From the NCBI GenBank assembly GCA_037102815.1, contig BTPP01000004.1:4588001-4652000 (forward strand): a stretch of DNA of 64,000 nucleotides, written 5' to 3'. The first letter of the stretch is position 1. Each line of letters opens with the position of its first letter. A model generated the notes under the pieces. That model searched no databases and was not told where the DNA came from. It saw only the letters and a program-made list of their open reading frames with translations. Below are positions 50,487 through 61,771 of this stretch, in pieces. Source of the stretch: Neurospora intermedia. Taxonomy: Eukaryota; Ascomycota; Sordariomycetes; Sordariales; Sordariaceae. Position numbers and translations under genes: made by a program.

Positions 50487-50826
50487 TATTAAGAACGTAG
50501 GCGAAAAGTAGGCTAGGGTAACTACGGTTATAGCTATACGTAGGGGATAGTAAATTAGAAATTAATTTAAAAATATATTAATAATTACTAATTATAATAA
50601 ATTACGCTTCGTTAAACCTTTTTTATACTTATATAAACTCTATTCATCCGCTAATGAGCGTTGTAGAATCCTATACTAGTTTAGCGCCCTAATACAATAC
50701 CGGATTATTCTTCCCGCGAATCTAACCCGATATAAGCGCTACCATTATTAGTCCGCCGCTTCGGCCGACGGAGCGGAGCAGCGACCGTTGGAGTGCTTTA
50801 GTGCGTAGGCTCTTCGCTTCCTAATA
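50487..50826 (-). repeat. LTR of copy A (5' LTR)
   Basis: 340 bp. Flanked outside by AAATA (50827-50831), which does not match the TAGTA on the other side of copy A. Confidence 0.88.
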
Positions 50827-52098
50827 AAATACTAGTCTAGTACTAGAAATACTAGTCTAGTACTGAAAATACTAGTTTAGTAATAAGAATATTAGATTAG
50901 TATTAAGAGTATTAATTTGATATTAGGAATACTAATTTAGTTATTTTAGTATTTATAGTTATAAGTATTATATCGGATTATATATATATTAAATAAAAAT
51001 ATTATAAATATATAAAATTTAATAATGAACTATTAAGAAATATAAGAGTGAGTTTAAAATAGAAGGAATATAATAAGAAACTATAAGAATAAGTTTAAAA
51101 AAAATTAGTAAAAAGTGTATTAAAGTCTTAGAAAGAAGGGTAAATTGGAAAGGAAAAAGAAAGAATAAAATAATATAAAAAAGTAAATAAATTAAAATAA
51201 TTAGAATAAAAAACGTTTACTAAGTACCTTCCTAAATAAATATTCCTTAAAGATGGATTATTTAAATTAAAGGTGGGATAAAAGTAAAGAAGTAAATTAG
51301 AAAGGTAGAGTAATATATATTATTAATAATTAGTTTAATATAAAAATAGATTATAAATTTAAAAATAGAATAGTAATAATATATATTAATATATTTAACA
51401 AAAGTTCAGTTAGAAATTACTTTTATATTAAATTGATAATTTATACTATAAGAATAGTAAATATTATTATTTCTATATTAGTTCTTATATTTAATTATAA
51501 TAAATTTTGAAATAAATTAATTAAGTAGAGTATAATAAATATATAAAGGAGGGATAAAATTATATTATAAAGTTAATTAGAGGAATAAGTTTTTAAATAT
51601 ATATAATCCTATAATAATCTTATTAACTTGAGGTTAAAGGACTTCTTAATACGGGTTAGAAGACTAATTTTAAATTTATAAGAGTATAGAATCTTTAAAA
51701 GTTTTAAATCCTATAATAAAGAATAAAAATTTGAAAAAGTTTAAAATCTTCAAAATACTTTAGTATTATACTATTAATACTATTTCTATAACTAATATTT
51801 CTACTATTATTACTAAATTATTTATTTATAATACTATAAAATACTAATTAATACTACTAAAATACTAATTAGTACTACTAAAATACTAATTAGTACTACT
51901 CTAGTACTACTCTAGTACTACTCTAGTACTACTCTAGTACTACTCTAGTACTACTCTAGTACTACTCTAGTACTACTCTAGTACTTTAAATACTAGAGTA
52001 GTACTAATTAGTATTTTAATAATTTTTAAAATAGACGATTTAATATATATTTGAAGTATAGTATATAATAGTAAAATTTTTAGATTCTATATCTACTA
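50827..52098. repeat. Middle segment of the hAT-like element with 20-bp and 11-bp tandem arrays
   Basis: About 1.27 kb between copies A and C. It opens with about six copies of a 20-bp unit like AAATACTAGTCTAGTACTAG (50827-50945). Near its other end it has about seven copies of CTAGTACTACT (51892-51985). Between them is AT-rich sequence without a recognisable frame. It is inferred to be inverted relative to the two outer pieces of the same element. Confidence 0.75.
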
Positions 52099-52438
52099 TA
52101 TCAGGAGGCGAAGAGCCTACGCACCGAAACACTCCAACGGTCGCTACTCCGCTCCGTCGGCCGAAGTAGCGGACTAATAACGGTAGCGCCTATATCGGGT
52201 CGGGCTCGCGGGAAGGATAATCCAATACTATATTAGAGCATTAAATTAGTACGGGACTCTATAACGCTTATTAATAAATAAATAAAGTTTATATAAGTAT
52301 AAAAAAGGTTTAACGAAGTATAATTTATTATAATTGGTAATTATTAATATATTTTTAAATTAACCCCTAATTTGCCGTCCCCTACGTATAGTTACGACTG
52401 TAATTACTCTAACCTACCTTTTACCTATATTCCTAATA
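52099..52438 (+). repeat. LTR of copy C (5' LTR)
   Basis: 340 bp, inverted relative to those of A and B. Outer flank TACTA (52094-52098). Confidence 0.88.
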
Positions 52439-55400
52439 AATTAATAACTCTTCTTCCGGGAATTAAACTAATACTATTAAAATATATATATATAGCGGCC
52501 AATTTATTTCTCGTACTACTAAGGCTATTCTTTATCCCTTTTATACTACTACCCCTATAATTACTATAATTAAAATAATTCAACCTCCTCTACCTTCTTT
52601 ATAATAATATTAACCTACTATAGAATTTATTGAAGAAAATAATAATAAAAACTACCCCTCTATACTACCCCGGGCTCTCTATTTATATCCCTAAATTTCG
52701 GAAACTAACGAACTTATATATAAATAATAATTATTCGAATCCTAATTTACTATAATTAAACTTCTCCTTAATTATTTCCTTTCGTATATATCCTAATAAG
52801 ATTAATTCGCTTTCGTAGGCCTTGCTGAATAAAATTTAATAGGAAATTACCCCCTTATCCCTGCTGGGTTTTATTATTAAGATTACTTCTTTTATAATTA
52901 AATTTATATTTCTACTATACTTCCCTTTACTACCCCCTCGTTAATGGCTATTACTATAATTACTTCTTTATTAACTATAATTACGCCGGTTCGTACTAAA
53001 TACCGCCTTAAATATAATATTACTAAATTTACTAACGAAAGTTTCTTATAATTATAGAACTACCTCTACAATATTAATACGTACTTTTAGGAATACCCCC
53101 GTACTTCCCTCTCGTTCGCCGTTAATTATATTAAAAATAATCCTAAAAATATATAAATTAAATATATATTAATTCTCTATAGTAAGCTTAAGTATAATAC
53201 TATTTGTAATACGCTTACGTAGAACGACTTTTATACTTTCTTAGAGATTAAATATAATAATAATATTTAAGTTATTAAACGATTTATTTTTAATAAATTC
53301 GAATATATATAGTAAGGCGCCTTAAAAACCGTTTATAATTTTTATAACTACTATTATACTAAAAAATTCAATCTATTATATAATTAACCGGAATATATTC
53401 GGGTCGTTATTTAAATTAACCGGTTGTATCCCCTTTTTAAATAAAGTATCCTCTTAATAGCTGGTATTAATATAATAAATAAAGTAATAATGTACGTAGA
53501 ACGGTTAAAAGGCCTAGAGAATATCGAATTGTTTATATTATATTACTAAAATTAAATATCTTTAAGGTATATTCCGCCGTTTTCTTTATTTTTATACCCT
53601 TTTACTTCCTCTTCGAATATTCTTTTTCAATCGTTTTATAGTACTAACCCTTCTAATTTTCCTTATTGCCCCCCTATTATTTTTTAAATAAATTCTAATC
53701 TTATTTATTCTTTTTATTATTAAAAAGGTTATATATATAGCTATTATACTTAACCGAAGCTACCGAATATTTACTACGAATATAGTATAATAGGTTATTT
53801 TATAATAATATATTAGAACCGAACGTATTATAATTATAGTTAAGTTGGCTATTTAATATAGAATTATACTATCCCCGTAAGTACCCCTTTATACGGAACG
53901 AACGTTAAACCGATTATAATTAGAGCGGTAATTATAACCGTTTAGGATAATATAAGTAAATTATAACTATATTTAGAAATAAAGTTATTAGTAAAGATTT
54001 ATAGAGATTGGTAGAATATATAAAGGTTAATAAATTCGGGTACGGAATTAAATTTAATTAGTAGGTATTTACTTCTATTAAATATAAAAATTAATTTAAT
54101 ACCCTATCGTCTTATTAATTTCTTTCTTCAATCTATTCTTATATATAATATAACTACTTATTTTATTAAAATATATAATTCCTATAGTACTAAGCGGACA
54201 AAGCGAATTACTTTTACTATAATTAAATCCCTAGCTATAAAAGTTATTTTCGGTTACCCCTAGTTTTATAAGTAGAATTCCAATATTAATTAGTAGTAAT
54301 AATCGTTTTATTTTCGTATTAAAGCCAATAATCTTATATTAAACGTAATACTAATAAAGGAAATATATAACGCTATAACTATCCTAGTAGAACTATAATA
54401 GGATTTAATTCTACTATTAAACCTCCGGGAAATAATAAAGGTAGAAAAAAGTTTCCGCCCTTTTATATATACGAATATCCCGTTCGAAATTCCCTCTTCC
54501 TTAGTATTAGAATTTATAACCCTATTTATTATACTAGAATCGGCTAAAATACTTCCAATCCTTACTTCTTTAATAAAAGTCTTTCAGGTAGTATTTAATA
54601 ATATTTACCCTACCCTAGTACCCCCTATAGAATTAATACTATTATAACCTTTAGAATTATTAAAGGAAATAGAAAGTAAATTTACTATCCCTAAATTAAT
54701 TATTCTACTAGAGTATAAAGAATTCTAATTGGTATTCGAAGCTTCGGCTATACCCCTACCCTAATATAACTAATTAAAATATTATATTAATCTAATTAAA
54801 GGATAATTAGCGCTTTAAAGACCGATTTATACGCTAAATATTAAAGAATTAAAAATATTATATAAGTAGTTAGCGGAAGCACTTTAAAAAAAATAAATTC
54901 GTTCCTTTATTAATTTAATAGGCGCTCCTATTATTTTTATTCTAAAGAAAGGTAGAAAATTAAGGCTCTATATTAATTTTAAGGTATTAAATAAAGTTAC
55001 GAAGAAGAATCGGATAGTATTACCCCTTATTTAAAAGATTCTAAATCGATTATTATTAGCTAAGGTTTTTACTAAATTAAATTTAAAGGACGTATACTAT
55101 AAGATTCGGATCTAAGAGGGAGACGAAAAAAAGATGGCGTTTCGTACAAAGTATAAGTACTACGAATTTTTAATTATATTAATAAGGTTAGCGAACATAC
55201 TAGCGATATTTTAAACGTATATTAATAATATATTAATAGGGCTAATAAATACAATATATATTACTTACTTTAATAATATCCTAATTTATAGTAAGAATAA
55301 AGAAGACTATATTAACTATATTAAGGAAGTCCTTCAACGGCTATAAAATCGGGATCTCTACGTAAATTTAAGTAAATACGAATTTTATACAAAACGGGTA

Positions 55401-58400
55401 TTATTCTTAGAATATATTATTTCCTTAGAAGGTATATTAATAAACTTAGAGAAGGTCGTAGCAATTGTAGAATAGGAAGCTCCGGCAAATATTTATAATA
55501 TTTAAATCTTCCTAAGGTTTATAGGATTTTATTAATACTTTATAATATTATATTCCAAAATAATAACGCCCTTAATAGAGTTACTAAAGGGTAATAAACG
55601 GAGGCTATTCGAATTTACAAAGGAAGTAGAGGAGGTATTCGCGGAATTTAAAAAACTATTCTAAAAAATTCTTATATTATATTACTTCGACCTAACGTTA
55701 CAAATCTAAATAGAAACGGACGTATCGGACTTTATAATCGGAGTAATTCTTATACAATTATATAGTAATAAATAGTACCTAATAACTTTCTTTTTAAAGA
55801 AAAAATTACTAGAAAAAATAAAGTATAAGATTAAGGATAGAGAACTATTAATAATTGTAAAAGTACTAAAAGTATAGAAATAATACCTATTATATATAAA
55901 TAAACCGTTCCTAATAATTATAAATTATTTAAACCTATAGTATTTTTAAAATAAGGAGTAGGCTAGTACGAAGTAGAATTGGTAGGCGTTAGAATTAGCG
56001 GTATATAACTTTAGGATTAAATATTAGCCGGGAAAATTAAATCTAGCGAATAAATTATTAAGGAAACTATAATTGTAAGGAGAAAAATTAAAAATAGGGG
56101 GTAATTACCTATTAATAAAAATTATTAAAGGGAGCGAGGAAAAGGGCCGGACAATAAAGGAAAGTCGGGTATTAAAAATACTAGTAAAACGGGTAATTTT
56201 AATTAGAAAGGAAATTTAAAAAATAATAATAAAAGAGAAGGAATAGTAATAAAATATAAATAAAATAGAAGAAGGTTGGGTATCGGAGGACGAAAGAATC
56301 GAATTATAAGAAGAAAAATAGGGTTCGAAGGAGGAGGGCGAAGTAAATAAGGAGGAGAAAAAACGAAAGGAAATTAAAGGCGATAATAAAGAGGATAGAG
56401 TAGTAAAGAAGAGGGTAAAATTCGCGAACGAGGCCGCTATTAAATTAAAGAGGGAAAATAAAAGTATTATAATAGGGAATATAAGCGGGTATATAGTAGT
56501 AATAAAAGTATAGAAGGATAAAAAGTAATTACTATTATTAGAATAATAATTATTAGAGGCGTAGAAGGAAGATCTATTTATTATTAAAGAAATATAGAAG
56601 AATAATAAGGGGAGGAAACGAATAAAGAATTAAAAGATAGAGGAAAACGGAATTCTATAGTATTAATATTAAGTCTACATTTTAAAACGTATATAGGCTA
56701 AATTATTCTACATTTACTATAATATAGCGACGGTTAAGTACCTAGGTTAAAAGAAAATGTTAAAATATATTAATTAATTCTATTACTAGCCTACTATTAT
56801 AATTAATATTAAATTATATATCTACGAATATTTAATATACTAGAAGGCTAAGCTCCGCAATTATCGACTATACGGACTATTAAGGTTGTTATTTATCCCT
56901 ACTATCCCCTAGTAAAATATTTCGTATAATTTTATTACCGGACTACTAAAATTATTCGACCCTATATTTAATCGGACTTATAATATAATCCTCGTTATTA
57001 TCGACCGCTTTATTAAATACGCTTTATATATCCTTATATAGAAGATAATTAACGCCTAACAATTTATATTCCTTTTTTAATAAAATATCTTTTAATAATT
57101 TAACCTCCCGGATTCTATTATATTGGATAGAGGTAGCCTTTTTATAAACTAATTTTAAAAGACTTACTATAAATTCTTAAATATTTATAAATGCCTTAAT
57201 ATAATCTAATACCCTTAGACGGACGGACAAATAAAGAAGTAAAATTAGAATTTAGAATTATACCTTCGGATTTTCTATAATATAGAGTAAATCGATTAGA
57301 CCAAAAAAATTATACTCGTATAGTAAATATATAATAATTATTTCTATACTATTATTAGAAAGTCTTTTTTAGAACTACTCTTCGGGTATTATCCTCGGAA
57401 ATTAACAGATTTAGAACGAAGGTAAAGGACGGTCCTTCCTATAATAACTACCGAACGGATCGATAAATTACTTTATAAACGGTTAGAAATTATAGTAATT
57501 TTAAAGGTCGTTAATTAAAGGTACGTAAAATAGTATAATAAAGTTCGGAAATTAAAGGAATTTAATATTGGGAACTAAATTCTACTTAATACGAAATATA
57601 TTAAATAATACCGCCTAAGCGCTAAATTAATAGATAAATTTTTAGGACCTTTCTAAATTACTAAAATTATTAGGAAGAAAAAGATAGTATACCGACTTAT
57701 ATTCCTTATATATTATTAAATCTACCTAATATTCCCTATTATTCTACTAAAACCGTACTATAAGGATCCCGCTACGGCAGCATTATAGGGAGAAATTGTA
57801 AATATCGAGGAGGATAATATTTAATATAAAATCGAAACGATTATAAAGTATTATAAATCCGGCCGCTAATATTAATTCTAAATTAAATAGAAAGGGTATC
57901 CGAATAACGAAAATTCGTAGGTATTATAAAAGAATATAAATTATCCGGACCTTTTTAAAGAATACGAAATTAGGGAAATATAATAGTAATATATTAGTAG
58001 CGGACTAACTACTAAATTAATAAGAATTAACTAAATAGAGGTAAGAGAATAGTAATTACTAAAAAATATAAAACAGAAATGCAAAACGCAAATATAAAAT
58101 ATAAAATATAAATATAAAACGTAAATATAAAACGTAAAACGTAAATATAAAACGTAAATGTAAAATGTAAAACGTAAATATAAAATATAAACGAAAGATG
58201 TAAATGTAAAATATAAACGCAAAATATAAACGTAAAATATAAACGTAAGACGCAAATATAAAACGTAAAGTAGAAATATAAAGTAGAGATATAAAGTAAA
58301 GATATAAAGAGGGGATATAAAGTAAAAATACTAAAATAGAGGTACAAAGTAGAAATATAAGGTAGAGACGCAAAATACTAACGTAGGAAATAATATAAAA

Positions 58401-59207
58401 ATGCAAAACGTAAATATAAAACGCAAATGTAAGATGTAGAATAAAAACGCTAAATAAGACGAAAAATAGGGAGGGGAGGTAATTTAGATTCTTTACAAAA
58501 AATTAATAAAATACTAGGAAGAATATAACCTATATTATTTATTATTATCCTAAACGAAAAATCCCTAGCAGCGTTTACTATTATCGATATAGGATTAGAA
58601 CCTATAACTTCAAAAGAAATACTTCTATATACTACTATACCTATTAATAATATTTATAGATATTACTTTATATTATTTATTCGTAGTCTTCCTATACGAA
58701 TTCTAATAATTTATCTAATTTTTTATCTAATAATACTAATTTCCTATCTATTAATTAACGCTAAAGGCTATAACTATAACTAGGGGAGGGGGGGATATAA
58801 ATAAAAATATTCGGTATAAAAATATTTATAAAGGAGTTAGCGGAGGCTACCGGATTAATATTAATATTAATATTACTAATATTATAGTAGCTTAATTTCA
58901 AATAGCCTTTATAAATAAAATTGGAAGTGTAAAATATTTTAAATAATATTATAGGGAGATTGTTATTAATTAGGCGCGTTTATATAACTATTTAAAATAC
59001 TACTACGGAATATCGCAACTATTATAGGAGGGGGGTAGGTAGGGGGCTATTAGTATTAGTAAAACGTACAATCTTAACTACTATATCCTATATAGTATTT
59101 TATAAATTATAAATACTATAAGGGACTTCGAATATATAGCGGCGCTATAATAGTGAATATTGCGATGTTTCGTTGAATTCTGGAAGAAAAAAGACATTAG
59201 CGAAGTG

Positions 59208-59276
<69 letters not shown>
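59208..59276. repeat. 69-base A run in copy C
   Basis: Homopolymer in the post-pol non-coding region, the reverse complement of the T runs in copies A and B. Confidence 0.9.
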
Positions 59277-59278
<2 letters not shown>

Positions 59279-60484
59279 AAACGTACTTTTAATTTAACAG
59301 GTATTCTAACCAATCTTTTCAAAAACTTCGCGTAGGTTTAAAATTAGGGCGCTTATAAACGTTTAAGTAAGAATAATATTATATCCTAAATAAATAAAGG
59401 GATAAATATTATTAGAAAATAAAAAAGAGAATAGCCGAACGAAAATTAATAATAAATATAAGGCGGGAGGAAAGGGAGGATAGAGTAAGAAAAGGAAAAT
59501 AGAGAGGGGAAATAAACGTACTAATTAAATACTTTAAAAAAACGGAAGTTAATATATAAATATATAATAGTAAAGCGTATATCTATAAGGAGGGCGGGCG
59601 TAAACGAAGGGGGGGTAAATATAATAGTAAAAGTAAGGATAAGAAAAGGAAAAAGAGGAGAAATAAAGAAGGTAGGCGGAAGGGACGTTATATAAACGAG
59701 GGAAAAGGTCCTTATATAAATATAATTTTAAATAAGCGAATATAAAATAATATAAGGTAGAAAAATTATTAAATAATTATATAAATAGTAGGAAGGAATA
59801 AATAGGAGGATAAAACGAGGGCGATAATTAGGAGGGGAAGGATAAAATAATTAAATAGTAGGGCAGCTATAAAAAAATAAAAAAAAAGGATGAAAGTAGG
59901 AAGGTATATAATTCGGATTATAATAGAAAGAATAGGGATAATAATTAAGAATTATATTATTAAAATAAGGAAATAACGTAGAAAATAAGGCGAAAATAAT
60001 AGAAGAATAATTAAGAAGGTATAATATAAATAAAGGGGTTTATAGTAAGGATAATATTTAAAATTATAGAAAGCGAAGGAAAGGAACGAAAGTCCCGAAG
60101 ATAGAATTTATAAAGAAGGGGATTATATTTAAATATTATAATAGGCCGTAGTAAATACGAATAATAGAGAGCGTCTAGTAAGAAAAATTCTAAAGAATAA
60201 TAGTACTAGTATTTTTAAGATAGTAATAAATATAGCGATAGATTCGGTATAAATAATAGAGAATAGATTACGAAAGGAATTATAGGGTACGATCGTAATA
60301 GTATCCTAAGGTATTTATAAATACTTTTAAATTTAATATAATACTCGTCGTTAAATAAAATAATATTTACTATTTTATACGCTTATAGGGTATTAATTAT
60401 AATAATAGTCGGGAATCTAATTAATTCTTTAAATTTAATACTAATTTTATATCTGTATTTAGAATTCGCAAAAATAGATATTAC

Positions 60485-60860
60485 AATACTAATATTTCAG
60501 CGGGCGGTTCGCTATATTAGAATTTATAAAGATAGATATTATAATACCAATTTTCTAGTAGACGGCTTTATATCTATATTTAAAGCTTATAAGAATAAAT
60601 ATTATAATACCGACCTTTTAGTAGGTAATTTTATATTTATATTTAGAATTTATAAAAATAAATATTATAATACCAATATTCTAACAGCCGTATTTAGAAC
60701 TTATAAGAATAGATATTACAATACTAATATTCTAGCGGCTATATTTAGAGTTTATAAAAATAAATATTATAATATTAACCTTCTAATAAATAGCTTTACA
60801 TTTATATTTAGAATTTATAAGAATAAATATTATAATACTAATATTCTAACGGGCGGTTCG
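60485..60860. repeat. Tandem repeats of about 60 bp in copy C
   Basis: Reverse complement of the arrays in copies A and B, immediately before the 3' LTR region. Confidence 0.8.
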
Positions 60861-61073
60861 TAGATAAAAAAGTAATTATAATATCTAGGATATAACGTCG
60901 GCGATTATTATAAATAATAACTTGCTAAACCGGTAAGTAAAAATATTGTACCTTCGCTAATAATATAATTTAATAACGTTATAATAATATAATACTAACG
61001 CCCTCTACTACTAACCGGGATTTATTACGAATCGTAGAAGTTCTAAAGACGGAACCTATAAGGGGGGGGGTCG

Positions 61074-61413
61074 TATTAGGAGGCGAAGAGCCTACGTACT
61101 AAAATATTCTAATAATTACTACTCCGCTCCGTCGGCCGAAGCGGCGGACTAATAATAGTAGCGCCTATATTAGGTCGGGCTCGTAGGAAGGATAATCCGG
61201 CACTATATTAGAGCGCTAAATTAGTACAGGATTCTATAATACTTATTAACGGATAAATAGAGTTTATATAGGTATAAAAGAGGTTTAATAAAACGTAATT
61301 TATTATAGTCGGTAATTATTAATATATTTTTAAATTAACCCTTAATTTACTATCCCCTACGTATAGCTACGACTATAGTCACCCCAGCCTACCTTTCGCC
61401 TACGTTCCTAACA
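61074..61413 (+). repeat. LTR of copy C (3' LTR)
   Basis: 340 bp ending CCTAACA. Outer flank TATTT (61414-61418). Confidence 0.88.
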
Positions 61414-61763
61414 TATTTTTAGTACTAATCCTAGTATTTTTAGTATTAAACTAGTATTTCTAGTACTAATTAGTACTACTCTAGTACTCTAGTAGTACTA
61501 ATTAGTACTAATTAGTATTTTGTTTTTCTTAATAACTTTTTCATTTTTTACTATTTTAGAAAACTGTTGTTAGTACTGAAAAGAGCTCGTTTTCTAGTAT
61601 ATTTTCTATATAAAAACTATTTTTTGAAAATACTAAAAATACTTTAGTAGTACTAAATACTAGAGTACTAATTAGTATTAGTACTGGGTCTAGTACTAGT
61701 ACTAGACCTCTAGTACTAGTACTAGTCAAATACTAGACTAGAGTAGTACTAATCCCAACTCTG
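61414..61763. repeat. Right end of the hAT-like element
   Basis: Starts with two or three copies of a 20-21-bp unit (AGTACTAATCCTAGTATTTT-like) that is the reverse complement of the array at 50827-50945. Palindromic AGTACT repeats follow at 61640-61745, then the terminal inverted repeat. Confidence 0.78.
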
Positions 61764-61771
61764 CGTCCCCT

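Larger units (their letters stand above)
32276..50826 (-). mobile_element. Chromovirus (Ty3/gypsy) fossil, copy A, interrupted by copy B
   Basis: LTR retrotransposon read on the minus strand. LTRs of 340 bp lie at 32276-32615 and 50487-50826. The internal region is in two pieces, 32616-37829 and 47059-50486, split by copy B. Without B it is about 9.3 kb. Reverse transcriptase lies around 47.6-48.1 kb, integrase around 36.7 kb and the chromodomain around 35.7-35.9 kb. A long non-coding region with a T run (34413-34483) and tandem repeats (32830-33240) lies between pol and the 3' LTR. It is broken throughout by RIP-type mutation, with no intact frame. Because RIP acts in bursts, age cannot be read from divergence. 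It is older than copy B. Confidence 0.88.
52099..61413 (+). mobile_element. Chromovirus (Ty3/gypsy) fossil, copy C
   Basis: 9315 bp, plus strand, LTRs at 52099-52438 and 61074-61413. Parts in order: gag-like region (about 52.5-54.5 kb), reverse transcriptase (about 54.9-55.4 kb), RNase H (about 55.7-56.0 kb), integrase (about 56.5-57.7 kb) and chromodomain (about 57.8-57.95 kb). A non-coding stretch of about 3 kb follows, with an AT-rich simple-sequence tract (58070-58440), an A run (59208-59276) and tandem repeats (60485-60860). A G-rich polypurine tract at 61062-61070 precedes the 3' LTR. Broken throughout by RIP-type mutation. Its 5-bp flanks do not match each other. Confidence 0.88.
31948..61763. 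mobile_element. hAT-like DNA transposon swollen by nested chromoviruses
   Basis: Both ends carry the inverted repeat CAGAGTTGGGA followed by TTAGTAC (left 31948-31966, right 61746-61763, one-base length difference). They are flanked by a perfect 8-bp duplication CGTCCCCT at 31940-31947 and 61764-61771. CAG-starting short inverted repeats with 8-bp duplications are the mark of the hAT superfamily. The element's own sequence is what remains outside the retroelements: 31948-32275, 50827-52098 and 61414-61763, about 1.95 kb. It is AT-rich and full of AGTACT-type repeats, with no transposase frame recognisable. It is either non-autonomous or RIP-degraded. Composition changes sharply at both ends. 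Confidence 0.88.

Noticed and set aside
58027-58406. Tyr/Ile/Phe-rich membrane-like frames
   Set aside because: Translations of an AT-rich simple-sequence tract in copy C.
31948-61763. Island considered as a centromere or telomere-adjacent region
   Set aside because: Only 30 kb long and bounded by a transposon target duplication, with ordinary genes on the left and normal DNA on the right.
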